Shown here piece by piece: positions 34,482 through 43,195 of a stretch of 64,000 nt of DNA. The DNA comes from Candidatus Methanoplasma cognatum (GTDB taxonomy: Archaea > Thermoplasmatota > Thermoplasmata > Methanomassiliicoccales > Methanomethylophilaceae), in assembly GCA_009777615.1 (NCBI GenBank), contig WRLM01000004.1, positions 1 to 64,000 of the forward strand, in the 5' to 3' direction. The notes under the pieces are model-generated. The model did not search any database. It was not told the origin of the DNA and saw nothing but the letters and a program-made list of their open reading frames with translations. A program made the translations under genes and the position numbers. Numbering within the stretch: the stretch's first letter is position 1; every line of letters starts with the position of its first letter.

Positions 34482-36640
34482 TGTATCCTCTTAAGAGCTA
34501 TCGCGGCTTGTCCGACCGACACTCCGCCGTCACCGTTGGGAACGTTCTGGTGGAATATTAATTCATGTCCGGAATCCTTTGCGATCTCCGAAAACATTCT
34601 GCATACGGACGAATTGTACGAGACCCCGCCGGTTATGCCGAGGGGGCCGATGCCTTCCGAATCGGCGGTGTCGACCGCGCTTTCAGTGAGACATTTCATC
34701 ACGTTGTAGATGATCGAATAGGCAATATCCGCAGGGTCGTCATCCTTCCTGATCCTGGAGAACAGATCGGCCGTCCCCACTTCGCCCGCTTTGACCTCCG
34801 TCTCGAATCCAGGTATCAGTTTCCCGGATGCCAGCAGAGGTTCCAGTTTCATCGCGGGTTCCCCGTCGTACGTCCGGACGGAACATATCCCGAGCGAATA
34901 TGATATCGCGTCCATCAGCCTCCCCATTGACGAGCATTTAACGCTTTTGTTCATCATTTTCATGAGAACATCCGCCTCGTTCTCTGGGAAAGAGTTGTTC
35001 TCTTCGCCGTTCATGGCGTCGATCGCAAACCTTAATCTCCTCAGATCGTACAGGGCTTTTTCAGATCCCAGAAGAGGTATGCCCTCCAGCCTTGCGACCC
35101 TGGAGAACGATGAAAGGTCTGCCGCGAGGACCTCGCCTCCCCACACTGTGCCGTCCGTTCCGTAGCCGCTGCCGTCCAGGGTCAGCGCCGCCACGCCGTT
35201 AATGTCATTGTCAGCCATGAGCGAAGCGGCATGCGCCCAGTGGTGCTGCACCTCGATAAGCTCCGAGCCGTATTCTTCAGAGAGCCTTTTCGCAAGCCCT
35301 CTGCTGACGTATCCAGGATGGAGATCCATGGCGACGATCTCCGGCCGGCACCCCAGCAGCCGGATGTGGGTCCTGATCGCTTCTTCCAAATAATCTGCGA
35401 CCCCCACGCCTTCCCCGTCGCCGATGTGCTGCGTCGGGTGTATCCGCCCGTCGGCGGCTATCGATCCGGTCAGATTCTCCTGCGCCCCGACCGCCACAGC
35501 AGACCCCCTCAGTGCCGTCTGAATACATGAAGGGACATGTCCTCTGGATCTTCTTATGAAGAATGTCCTGTCGCCGAACATCCTGAGCACGCTGTCGTCG
35601 GCCCTGTTCAATATGCGCTGATCATGGATCAGGTACATGTCCGCGCCGAGTTCCATGATCTCATGGTCATCAACTATCATAGGTTCGCCCGGTATGTTCG
35701 CGGACGTCATTATCAAAGCATCGTCCTCCAAGTGCCTGAACAGGAGGTGCTGGGCCCCCGTATACGGAAGGAAGACGCCTATGTTGTCCAGGCCGGGAGA
35801 GAGGAGATCGGCGAGATCGGAGCGCTTCTTTCTTACCAGCACGATCGGCCTGTGGGGGGATCGTATGTTCTCCAATTCCTTATCAGTCGGGCTGCCGTAT
35901 CTTAGAACGGCATCCTCGTCCCTTACCATGACCGCAAAAGGCTTTTGCTTCCTTCCGTACCATTCTCTCAGCCTCGTAATGTTGTTCAAAGCGCAGCATA
36001 TGTGCATGCCGCCCCAGCTTTTCATTATCCCGATCTTTCCCCCGGAGAGCATATCTGCGAACTTTGTTATCGGTTCGCTGCGGATAGCCAGACGGCCCTT
36101 GCCGATCAGCCGGTAGGACGGCCCGCAGCTCGGGCAGCATACGGTCTGGTGATGGAACCTTCTGTCAGCCGGCCCCCCGTATTCCGAGCGGCATTCCGGG
36201 CACGGTTCGAAATCTTTCATTGAAGTGGAGACGCGGTCGTAAGGGAGACCGCCCAGCAGGGTGAACCTCGGTCCGCACTTCGTGCAGGATGTGAAGGGAT
36301 ATCCGGACCTTCTGCCTTTTATCATGTCTTCGAGGCAGTCTCCGCATACGGCGATATCCGAAGGTATGGACATACCGGACGAACCTCTTTGAGAAGCGGA
36401 TATATGAAAGCCGCCCATGCGGGGAGCGGGCGTTTCTATCCTTACTATGTCGTCCAATCGTGCCAGGGGAGGAAGGTTCGGTAAGAACGAATCGAGGAAT
36501 CTCTCTCCGTCATCCACGTCGACAACGGCATCGGAGCCGTCGTTCCACACCTTTCCCGAAAGACCCAGCTTTGAGGCCGTTCTGTAGACGGCCGGCCTGA
36601 ACCCGACCCCTTGAACGATCCCTTTGAAGATTATTCTCAT
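34478..36640 (-). CDS. hypF: Carbamoyltransferase HypF (hydrogenase maturation)
   Basis: About 720 residues. An acylphosphatase domain (KGIVQGVGFRPAVYR), paired zinc fingers (CGDCLEDM with CTKCGPRF; CPECRSE with CCPSCGPSY), a YrdC-like domain, and a Kae1-like domain with EVQHHWAHAASLMADND and ALTLDGSGYGTDG. HypF makes the carbamoyl group for cyanide ligands of [NiFe] hydrogenases. The start at 36640 gives the usual family N-terminus; an ATG at 36664 inside mtnP also has a purine-rich upstream region. It overlaps the next gene by four bases. Confidence 0.95.
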   Translation of the reverse strand: MRIIFKGIVQGVGFRPAVYRTASKLGLSGKVWNDGSDAVVDVDDGERFLDSFLPNLPPLARLDDIVRIETPAPRMGGFHISASQRGSSGMSIPSDIAVCGDCLEDMIKGRRSGYPFTSCTKCGPRFTLLGGLPYDRVSTSMKDFEPCPECRSEYGGPADRRFHHQTVCCPSCGPSYRLIGKGRLAIRSEPITKFADMLSGGKIGIMKSWGGMHICCALNNITRLREWYGRKQKPFAVMVRDEDAVLRYGSPTDKELENIRSPHRPIVLVRKKRSDLADLLSPGLDNIGVFLPYTGAQHLLFRHLEDDALIMTSANIPGEPMIVDDHEIMELGADMYLIHDQRILNRADDSVLRMFGDRTFFIRRSRGHVPSCIQTALRGSAVAVGAQENLTGSIAADGRIHPTQHIGDGEGVGVADYLEEAIRTHIRLLGCRPEIVAMDLHPGYVSRGLAKRLSEEYGSELIEVQHHWAHAASLMADNDINGVAALTLDGSGYGTDGTVWGGEVLAADLSSFSRVARLEGIPLLGSEKALYDLRRLRFAIDAMNGEENNSFPENEADVLMKMMNKSVKCSSMGRLMDAISYSLGICSVRTYDGEPAMKLEPLLASGKLIPGFETEVKAGEVGTADLFSRIRKDDDPADIAYSIIYNVMKCLTESAVDTADSEGIGPLGITGGVSYNSSVCRMFSEIAKDSGHELIFHQNVPNGDGGVSVGQAAIALKRIQ

Positions 36641-36648
36641 GAGTGTTA

Positions 36649-37425
36649 TCAGAGGGCGCCGCATCCTTTGGCGGCCTCAATGCAATCGCAGTCGCTCTCC
36701 CCGATCCTCGGAAGGCCGAGCTCAAGGAGCCTCAGCACCTTCGCAAGGCATTCGTTCATTGTTTTTTTGACCATCTCTATGCTGACGTCTTCCTCATGCC
36801 ATACGTCATAGTCGGTCACGGTCGCAAGGCTGCAGTAGCACATGCCGAGCTCTCTCGCAAGCTGGCACTCCGGAACGAGCGTCATTCCTATGATGTCCCC
36901 GAACTGTCTGAACATCCTGCTTTCTGCCCGGGTGGAGAACCTGGGCCCCTCTATGCATACATATGCTCCGCCAAGGTGGTGGCTGATGCCCATCTCTTCA
37001 GCGGCGGTATCGAATATCCTGTTCAGATAGCCGCAGAACGGGTCCGGCATAGATATGTGGATAACCTTACGGTCAAAGAACGTGTACTCTCTTTTCTTCG
37101 TGAGATCGACGAACTGTGTCGGAATGACAAGGTCTCCGGGTGCATACTCGATCTGGAGCGAACCCACCGCGCAGGCCGATATCACGAATGAACATCCAAG
37201 CTCCCTCAGTGCCCACATGTTCGCTCTGTACGGAACGCTTGACGGAGGATGCTGACCGGACCTCCCGTGGCGGAACAGGAACGCTACCTCGACGCCCGCG
37301 ATCCTTCCGATCATTATCTCGTCGGAAGGCTTGCCGTACGGCGTGTCAGGAAAAACGGTCTTAATCGTCTCGAAGGAATCTGGGTTGTATATGCCGGTAC
37401 CTCCGATTATGGCTATTTTGGGCAT
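36649..37425 (-). CDS. mtnP: S-methyl-5'-thioadenosine phosphorylase
   Basis: 258 residues. IAIIGGTGIYNP, FRHGRSGQHPPSSVPYRANMWAL, SACAVGSL, CIEGPRFSTRAES, and the base-binding TDYDVWHEE typical of MTA rather than guanosine phosphorylases. It recycles methylthioadenosine (and possibly deoxyadenosine from radical SAM chemistry). It is first of the run mtnP, hypF, apgM-like, cobT. A TATA element 25 bases upstream suggests a leaderless transcript. Confidence 0.93.
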   Translation of the reverse strand: MPKIAIIGGTGIYNPDSFETIKTVFPDTPYGKPSDEIMIGRIAGVEVAFLFRHGRSGQHPPSSVPYRANMWALRELGCSFVISACAVGSLQIEYAPGDLVIPTQFVDLTKKREYTFFDRKVIHISMPDPFCGYLNRIFDTAAEEMGISHHLGGAYVCIEGPRFSTRAESRMFRQFGDIIGMTLVPECQLARELGMCYCSLATVTDYDVWHEEDVSIEMVKKTMNECLAKVLRLLELGLPRIGESDCDCIEAAKGCGAL

Positions 37426-37444
37426 GTCCCGGGGATTCTAATAA

Positions 37445-37488
37445 GAATATAAAAGGACGATGTTTTGGCCGATAATGGCCAGAACATC
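37445..37488 (-). promoter_or_regulatory. mtnP promoter with adjoining 30-base palindrome
   Basis: On the minus strand ttttatattc (37454-37445) is a TATA box about 25 bases from the mtnP ATG. Directly upstream is a near-perfect inverted repeat: gatgttttggcc (37459-37470) and ggccagaacatc (37477-37488), 11 of 12 paired. The position suits an activator or repressor site. Confidence 0.5.
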
Positions 37489-37639
37489 AGGCCCCTTCTG
37501 TTTCGACGGTAATGATCCTTACCCGCGAACATACGCTGCCGATGCCAGTTTATATGGCATAACTGATATCCAGACCGCATTTTGGAAAAGCGCAAGACAG
37601 TCAGCGAAGTAAACGTTCCAATATGCAGAAAGTGGAAAT

Positions 37640-38434
37640 ATGACCGAGATAAACAGCGAGGTGGTGAAAGAGTACGGATTGAAAGCGGGGGCTGCCGTGG
37701 TCGGCATAGCCGCTTCCAAAGATTTCATTATGTCGCTGGATGGTTTCAAGCCCTCAGATCATTTAGAAGGGTGCTTGTCTGTGATCGTTTTCGGGGCGCC
37801 GTTCCCGCAGGAAGCTTTGAAGAGCAATGCCGAATATACACTGGCCCGCAAAGAGGTAATAGAAAAAACGAACGGCATAGCAAAAGAAGTGGCAAAACAG
37901 ATAAAAAGCGACGGGTACAAAGCAAAAGATATAAGCGGCTGCGGGGGCAAGTTCATTGATGGCAAGAACTACGGCCACATCTCTCTGAAACATGCGGCGG
38001 AGCTGGCCGGGCTCGGGATCATCGGCCGAAACTATCTGCTCACCAACGACCGATACGGGAACCTCCTCTGGTTCACCGCCGTTCTGACCGATGCGGATCT
38101 GGTTCCGGATGAGAAAGCGCAATACAGGATCTGCGATAACTGCAACATATGCGTCGAGGCGTGCCCGTCGGGAGCATTGGGCGATCATGCTTCATTCGGG
38201 AATAAGAAATGCGACAACGTCTGTTTTAAGATGGTAGATAAAAAATGGGAAATGAGCTGCTTTTTGTGCCGTACGATGTGTCCCTACTGTTTCGGCAAAG
38301 AGACGGAAACATTATCGAAAAAAGAGATGTACGCCATGCTCCTGAAAGAATACGAGGAGTGCAAAGACGAGGGAAGGGAATGTTATCTCGAAGAACTCAT
38401 CGAAGAGCTGAGAAAGGACCTGGAGTCCGGCTGA
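37640..38434 (+). CDS. QueG-like 4Fe-4S protein
   Basis: 264 residues. The N-terminal half has AAVVGIAASKDF, VIVFGAPFP and LAGLGIIGRNYLLTNDRYGN, which match the DUF1730/epoxyqueuosine-reductase fold. Two Cys clusters follow: CDNCNICVEACPSGAL and CFLCRTMCPYC, giving probably one or two 4Fe-4S centres. QueG itself is longer and has a C-terminal HEAT-like part missing here. In anaerobes such short relatives are often reductases of unknown substrate, so epoxyqueuosine is only one option. Confidence 0.7.
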   Translation: MTEINSEVVKEYGLKAGAAVVGIAASKDFIMSLDGFKPSDHLEGCLSVIVFGAPFPQEALKSNAEYTLARKEVIEKTNGIAKEVAKQIKSDGYKAKDISGCGGKFIDGKNYGHISLKHAAELAGLGIIGRNYLLTNDRYGNLLWFTAVLTDADLVPDEKAQYRICDNCNICVEACPSGALGDHASFGNKKCDNVCFKMVDKKWEMSCFLCRTMCPYCFGKETETLSKKEMYAMLLKEYEECKDEGRECYLEELIEELRKDLESG

Positions 38435-38441
38435 CGCGGAC

Positions 38442-39095
38442 TCACTTTATCAGGTGTTTGATCATTTCGTAAGGGGTGTCGTTGAGCGCCTTTCTGATCT
38501 CTTCCTCAGTGAGGCCGGCGCCCATCGCGACTGTCATCGCCATCCTTTCGTCCATGAGATTGCCTACGGTGTGTGCGTCGGAGTTGACCACCAGCTTTGC
38601 GCCGGACATTCTCGCGATGTTCGCGACATGTCCGTTGGTTATGTTATGTCCCGCGCGTCCGGTTATCTCTAGCGCAACGTTATTACCAGCGGCGAACTTG
38701 GCCTCCTCATATGTTATGAGGCCCGGATGTGCCAGTATGTCAACGTTGGGGCTCATTGCCGCTTTCAGGTTGGTCTTCGGAGGCACCGGTTCAACGACGG
38801 TCTCCCCGTGCACGACCACAATCTCAGCACCGAGGGCCTTTGCCCTTTTTGCCATCGTATCTATCTTAGACGGCGGCACGTACGTCAGTTCGACCCCCGG
38901 AATTACGGTGATGTAATCGCTGCTGAGTTCGGCGGCCTTGACCAGGCCGGGGACAACGATATCTATGTTTGTGGCGTCAACGTGGTCAGTAAGCGCGACC
39001 GCAGTGTGCCCGAGTTCCATGGCGCGGCACACGAGTTCGGAAGGCGTCAGCTCCCCGTCGCTGAATATCGTGTGGGTGTGCAGGTCTATTCTCAT
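38442..39095 (-). CDS. PHP-domain phosphoesterase, candidate histidinol phosphatase
   Basis: 217 residues. [31 protein letters not shown] and NSDAHT are the metal-ligand motifs of the PHP superfamily. The gene overlaps hisIE by four bases at the end of a his run. HisB here is only the dehydratase, so a separate histidinol-phosphatase is needed and this is a good candidate. A DNA-polymerase-type PHP exonuclease role is less likely for a lone domain. Confidence 0.82.
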   Translation of the reverse strand: MRIDLHTHTIFSDGELTPSELVCRAMELGHTAVALTDHVDATNIDIVVPGLVKAAELSSDYITVIPGVELTYVPPSKIDTMAKRAKALGAEIVVVHGETVVEPVPPKTNLKAAMSPNVDILAHPGLITYEEAKFAAGNNVALEITGRAGHNITNGHVANIARMSGAKLVVNSDAHTVGNLMDERMAMTVAMGAGLTEEEIRKALNDTPYEMIKHLIK

Positions 39096-39694
39096 TTTTT
39101 CCTCTCCGCAAGTTTTTCGTAAACCTTTTCCATCGGAAGCCCGGATTTCGTCACGGCAACCATCGTGTGGTATATCAGATCCGCCAGTTCCCAGGCCGCA
39201 GCGTCATCGTCCCCGTCCTTGAGTGCCAGCGTGAACTCCCCGGCCTCTTCGATGACCTTCTTGCACATCTTGTTCTCATCCGAGTACAGGAGGCAGGTGT
39301 AGCTTCCTTCCGCAGGGTTCTCCAGCCTGTCGATAAGCACCCTCTTCAATTCCGGGATTATGTTCATTGTTTGGTCCAGCGATCCGTATATTGTTTCAGA
39401 GAAACACGACGGGGAGCCGGTATGACAGGCGGGGCCGGTCTGCTCCACCCTTACAAGCAGAGTGTCCACATCGCAGTCGGTCTGGATCGAGATGATCCTC
39501 TGAACATGTCCGGACTCCTCTCCTTTCATCCAGAGTTTCTGTCTGCTCCTTGACCAGAAGTGCGTGTTGCCCGTGCTTTTCATAAGCTCGAAGGCCTCTC
39601 TGTTAGCCCAAGCCACCATCAGTACTTCGTTGGTCAGGTGGTCCTGGACGACTACCGGTATCAGCCCGTCCTTGTCGAACTTCAGTTCGGCCAT
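39092..39694 (-). CDS. hisIE: Bifunctional phosphoribosyl-AMP cyclohydrolase/ATP pyrophosphohydrolase
   Basis: 200 residues. HisI part: [53 protein letters not shown]. HisE part from about 115: [36 protein letters not shown]. The fused protein does steps 2 and 3 of histidine synthesis. The ATG at 39694 gives the correct family start and overlaps hisF by 13 bases. Confidence 0.95.
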   Translation of the reverse strand: MAELKFDKDGLIPVVVQDHLTNEVLMVAWANREAFELMKSTGNTHFWSRSRQKLWMKGEESGHVQRIISIQTDCDVDTLLVRVEQTGPACHTGSPSCFSETIYGSLDQTMNIIPELKRVLIDRLENPAEGSYTCLLYSDENKMCKKVIEEAGEFTLALKDGDDDAAAWELADLIYHTMVAVTKSGLPMEKVYEKLAERKK

Positions 39695-40443
39695 CTCACC
39701 GGAACCCCCATATCTTTCAGATATTCCTTCACTTCTCCGATCGTGAACAGTTTGTAGTGGAAAGCCGACGCGGCCAGCGCGGAGGCTACATCCGTCTGCG
39801 AGAACACTTCGTAGAAGTCCTCTATCTTCCCGCACCCTCCGGATGCCGTCACAGGTATGTCCACCTCGTCGGCGACGGCCTTGTTCAGCGGAATATCGTA
39901 TCCGTCCTTCACGCCGTCCGCGTCCACGGACGTCAGCAGGATCTCTCCCGCGCCGAGGTCCTCGACCTTCTTAGCCCACTCCACCACTTCGAGACCGGCG
40001 GATCTTGTGCCTCCGTGGGTAACTACTTCCCAGCGGCCGCCGACCATTTTTGCGTCTATCGCGATCACTATGCGGTGTCTTCCGAACCTTTCCGCCGATT
40101 CCGAGATTATGTCAGGGTTTCCTATCGCGGCGGTGTTGATGGACACCTTGTCCGCGCCGGCGTTAAGGACCTCGCCCACATCGTCTGTGTTCCTTATCCC
40201 GCCGCCGACCGTAAAAGGGACGGACACCCTTTTTGAGGTCTCGGAGACCAGGCGGAGAGTGGTCTGTCTTCCCTCAAGAGAGGCCGCCAGGTCAAGGAAG
40301 GCCACCTCGTCCGCTCCCTGATTGCTGTAGTCCTCCGCCAGCTGCGGAGGGGATCCTATGTCCTTAAGGTCAACGAAATTGACGCCTTTTACGACCCTTC
40401 CGTCCTTCATATCAAGGCACGGGATGATCTTCTTTGCGGCCAT
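39682..40443 (-). CDS. hisF: Imidazole glycerol phosphate synthase cyclase subunit
   Basis: 253 residues, TIM barrel. [35 protein letters not shown] and [15 protein letters not shown] include the two catalytic Asp. HisF uses ammonia supplied by HisH. No hisH is present in this window. The gene starts exactly after the hisB stop. Confidence 0.97.
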   Translation of the reverse strand: MAAKKIIPCLDMKDGRVVKGVNFVDLKDIGSPPQLAEDYSNQGADEVAFLDLAASLEGRQTTLRLVSETSKRVSVPFTVGGGIRNTDDVGEVLNAGADKVSINTAAIGNPDIISESAERFGRHRIVIAIDAKMVGGRWEVVTHGGTRSAGLEVVEWAKKVEDLGAGEILLTSVDADGVKDGYDIPLNKAVADEVDIPVTASGGCGKIEDFYEVFSQTDVASALAASAFHYKLFTIGEVKEYLKDMGVPVRWPN

Positions 40444-40992
40444 TCAGCTCACCCTCGGTCTGTCCTTCGTACTGAGTTCCGTTTTTCTCTGTGTAGCGGC
40501 ATTCCTCAGCGCCGTGCCGAGTGCTTTGAAGGTCGCCTCGATGATGTGGTGGTCATCGAATCCTCTCATCTGCACCACGTGCAGCGTTATTCCCGAAGAC
40601 ATCGCAAAGCTCCGCAGGAAGTGGCGGTACAGCTGATCGGGACAGTCGATGTCCGCGAAAGGCCTTTCGATTATATCCACCGACACCATCACCAAAGCAT
40701 CGTCCATCGGGATGACGACGGTCGACATCCTTTCCACCGGTTTATCGTCAAGGGCCTTCTTGAAAGCCGTTCCCAGAGTTATCGCCGCATCCTCAATGAT
40801 GTGGTGGTCGTCATCGCCGGATGCTTTCATGGAGATATCGAAAGAACCGTACCTTGCAAGCGTTTCCACCATGTGCTTAAGGAACTGTATGCCGCATTCG
40901 ACGTCGAACCTGCCGCTGCCGTCGATGTTCAGTTTAACCGAAACGTTCGTTTCCCGCGTGCTGCGCTCCAATTCAGACATCCTTTCTGTCAT
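40444..40992 (-). CDS. hisB: Imidazoleglycerol-phosphate dehydratase
   Basis: 182 residues, monofunctional. RSTRETNVSVKLNIDGSGR, DDHHIIEDAAITLG and a second FDDHHIIEATFKALG supply the paired His/Glu metal sites. ATG at 40992 lies about 27 bases after a TATA element within the upstream gene's end, fitting a leaderless transcript; an internal ATG at 40980 with agaaagg before it is also possible. Confidence 0.95.
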   Translation of the reverse strand: MTERMSELERSTRETNVSVKLNIDGSGRFDVECGIQFLKHMVETLARYGSFDISMKASGDDDHHIIEDAAITLGTAFKKALDDKPVERMSTVVIPMDDALVMVSVDIIERPFADIDCPDQLYRHFLRSFAMSSGITLHVVQMRGFDDHHIIEATFKALGTALRNAATQRKTELSTKDRPRVS

Positions 40993-41013
40993 ATATTGTT
41001 CGAATAGGGGCTG

Positions 41014-41024
41014 TTATATAATAA
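41014..41024 (-). promoter_or_regulatory. TATA box for hisB inside the end of the cyclase-like gene
   Basis: Read on the minus strand, attatataaca lies about 27 bases before the hisB ATG at 40992. It overlaps the stop codon of the upstream gene and would let hisB-hisF-hisIE be transcribed without the island. Confidence 0.45.
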
Positions 41025-41829
41025 TTATCTCTTGGTCTGGTTCTTGGATGTTTATGGTTGTGATTCCGTTTATTTGTTCGGTTCTGAATACGATCAGTTC
41101 TTCCCGTGCACCATGTTCTTCGCACACTCTGTTATGGTTTTTCAAAGAGTGTTCATACATTCCAATATAATTCTTACGTTTTGCAGGATCATCCGGCAGA
41201 ATGCTGTTGTATCGTTCAATCGCTGAAATAAGCGATTCCCTATGGACTTTTAAATCTGGCTTTATAGTTTTCCAAAACCCGAACGGGCATGCCTCCAGAT
41301 AGTTCAGAAAGTGGCGGTCGACAGTAATGTTCTTTGTGAAATTGATAATATCTTGGTTTGTAATGAATTTTTCCTGCGCCACCTCATTAATAAGCTCCAG
41401 AACATTATCCGCAAGGACAATGCATGAATATTGGCAGGCTTGTTCCATGTCGTGGGCGGTTACCATTGCCGACCCCGTGAATCCCTCATCAGTAATGCGC
41501 AGGCGTCCTTTTACGATTGAACCTTTGATAAAAAGTCCATGGCACAGGGCCTCTTTCTGTGTTTTGGCCACGACATCACACAACATAAGAATCAAACCAT
41601 GGTCACAGTCCCCCGTCTTGAAGTATATGTCGATAGTATCTCCATATAATCTGGCCTCAAGCTTGAAATCCTTTTTTCTGGATGCGTTTTGACGTCTGAT
41701 TTCTTCGTTTGAAGTGGACAAAAGCGCTTCTATCGCATCGAAAACGTCATCTGTTCTAGGAACTGATTTTGATAGCGTTGAGAATGCAACGACGTCTATC
41801 CGAGCAAGAATGTATTCGTCGCCGCTCAT
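41014..41829 (-). CDS. Class III nucleotidyl-cyclase-like protein
   Basis: 271 residues. The N-terminal 150 residues follow the cyclase catalytic core: ILARIDVVAFSTLS with Asp12 in the first strand, RLYGDTIDIYF with Asp64 in the beta-hairpin, GLFIKGSIVKGRL, then TGSAMVTAHDMEQA. Both metal-binding Asp positions are occupied, so activity is possible. The remaining 120 residues (FGFWKTIKPDL, NYIGMYEHSLKNHNRVCEEH) are unfamiliar. It follows the phosphoribosyltransferase-like gene by five bases. Base composition is AT-rich compared with the his genes. Pycsar defence systems use cyclases of this class; the link is inference. Confidence 0.65.
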   Translation of the reverse strand: MSGDEYILARIDVVAFSTLSKSVPRTDDVFDAIEALLSTSNEEIRRQNASRKKDFKLEARLYGDTIDIYFKTGDCDHGLILMLCDVVAKTQKEALCHGLFIKGSIVKGRLRITDEGFTGSAMVTAHDMEQACQYSCIVLADNVLELINEVAQEKFITNQDIINFTKNITVDRHFLNYLEACPFGFWKTIKPDLKVHRESLISAIERYNSILPDDPAKRKNYIGMYEHSLKNHNRVCEEHGAREELIVFRTEQINGITTINIQEPDQEIIII

Positions 41830-41834
41830 GAAAT

Positions 41835-42845
41835 TTACCTCAGCTGTGCGTCATTATTGCCTGCAGTGCCGACTATTATATTCTTTTTAACAACGCTGAA
41901 TCCGTTTGTTGTTAGGCTGTTTATTATTTTTCCACAATTGTCTGCGATGAATCTTTCACTAAGGAGGAAGGGCAGGTTCTTAAGATCAATACCATCCACA
42001 TCCTCGCAGATCGGGCAAAACATCGGCGTTACTACAATCTCTGAGTAATTCCCGTAAATCGATGCAGAGATTCTGAGCTTTGATATGTCCGTTTCGTAAG
42101 GGATCTTAAGCTCAGAAAGGTAACGGCATAAGCATTTTCCGTTAATATGTAAAGATACACGCCTCGTGTACATCGTATTGTCTACCTCATATGAACTGTT
42201 TTGACAGCTTTCTTCAATAGCACTAATGATCGAATCAGTCATGCTTTTGAGGTCTTTCGGTAAACCCCCCTCAACTGAAATAGAGAGGCTCTTATAATCC
42301 GGACTATAGTTCACGCTTAGGTTGCTTATATACGGCATCATAAAATAGGCATAATAATATGCCTGGCAGCCAGGAATGAGTTCTCCGTTATCTCCATACT
42401 TGTAATAGTCTTTGAATTTTTCAAGGTACTCAATCTCAATGCCGCATTCCTCTATTTTTTCCAAAGCTTCATCATTTATCGTTATGCACGCAGCACGAAC
42501 ATCATCTGTTTTATTAATTTTAGATAAAACATTAATGACACTTTGCCCACTATGAATAGAATCATCAAAAATAAGAATATTTTTGTCGAGAAGATCGGTC
42601 GAAGGCACTTTTTCAATATTTTCATTTGTGTAGTGTATAACTTTCAGGTTACGTATCTTAATAATGTCATCAATTATCCATGATCCCTTTCGCAGTGTGG
42701 ATATTACCACATCCGTGTCTTTTTTTGTTATAATGTCTGTGAGGAATCTTCGTATTTCTATACATGCAACCGTAACTGCCGCCGGGGATTCTATATCTTC
42801 TATTGATGGAACGGTGTCCATATTCTTTGGCGATAATTTTCTCAT
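41835..42845 (-). CDS. Phosphoribosyltransferase-fold protein with unknown C-terminal domain
   Basis: 336 residues. Residues about 20-135 form a type I PRTase: VVISTLRKGSW and the PRPP loop ILIFDDSIHSGQS (90-102) with the paired Asp and the S-G of the family. From about 190 onward there is an unrelated domain with MYTRRVSLHING, FCPICEDVDG (a CxxC) and IADNCGKIINSL. It is not an obvious salvage enzyme (Apt, Hpt, PyrE, Upp). The ATG overlaps the stop of a small upstream frame. AT-rich codons suggest foreign origin. Confidence 0.7.
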   Translation of the reverse strand: MRKLSPKNMDTVPSIEDIESPAAVTVACIEIRRFLTDIITKKDTDVVISTLRKGSWIIDDIIKIRNLKVIHYTNENIEKVPSTDLLDKNILIFDDSIHSGQSVINVLSKINKTDDVRAACITINDEALEKIEECGIEIEYLEKFKDYYKYGDNGELIPGCQAYYYAYFMMPYISNLSVNYSPDYKSLSISVEGGLPKDLKSMTDSIISAIEESCQNSSYEVDNTMYTRRVSLHINGKCLCRYLSELKIPYETDISKLRISASIYGNYSEIVVTPMFCPICEDVDGIDLKNLPFLLSERFIADNCGKIINSLTTNGFSVVKKNIIVGTAGNNDAQLR

Positions 42846-43027
42846 ACGCGGCCCTCTGTACTGTCAATCACCCTAATATGGAGTATTCTTTTAAAGACTT
42901 CCAAGAGGTACCTGAAAGTGGACTCGTTCTCTTTTCTCCTTTCAGCAGGGATGAACTGCAGAGATAACATCAGCAGAAGGTAGGATATGTTATTAAGATC
43001 GAGTTTGATAACGTTTATTAAAATCAT
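42842..43027 (-). CDS. Possible small protein at the head of the island operon
   Basis: A 61-residue frame (starting MILINVIKLDLNN, ending DSTEGRV). Two observations support it. A TATA element on the minus strand lies about 27 bases upstream of its ATG, as for leaderless archaeal genes. Its TGA overlaps the ATG of the phosphoribosyltransferase-like gene (ATGA). The sequence has a hydrophobic N-terminal stretch and a basic helix (AERRKENEST then FRYLLEVFKRIL). No family is recognised. Confidence 0.4.
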   Translation of the reverse strand: MILINVIKLDLNNISYLLLMLSLQFIPAERRKENESTFRYLLEVFKRILHIRVIDSTEGRV

Positions 43028-43048
43028 AATGCATATTAGAACAAAACT

Positions 43049-43080
43049 AATTATATAAATTTAATAGTGTAATATTATAA
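43049..43080. promoter_or_regulatory. Divergent promoters of the island
   Basis: aattatataaattta (43049-43063) reads as a TATA box on the minus strand for the small frame and phosphoribosyltransferase gene. taatattataac (43069-43080) is a TATA box on the plus strand for the winged-helix gene. The 350-base gap is very AT-rich and otherwise empty apart from the small frame and the palindrome. Confidence 0.5.
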
Positions 43081-43115
43081 CAATCTATTTAATTAGAAAA
43101 CACATAACTAAATAC

Positions 43116-43135
43116 AACGAGTGTATCCACTCGTT
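43116..43135. promoter_or_regulatory. Perfect 20-bp palindrome, likely operator
   Basis: AACGAGTG-TATC-CACTCGTT: 8-bp arms and a 4-base centre. It lies between the divergent promoters and the winged-helix gene, about 35-55 bases downstream of the plus-strand TATA box. Repression by the adjoining regulator is the simplest reading; a leader hairpin is the alternative. Confidence 0.6.
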
Positions 43136-43195
43136 AAACTGTGGATTTTTATGACGTGGCTCTGTTATAATTTCCGCAAAGAAAAGGAGGAAAAA

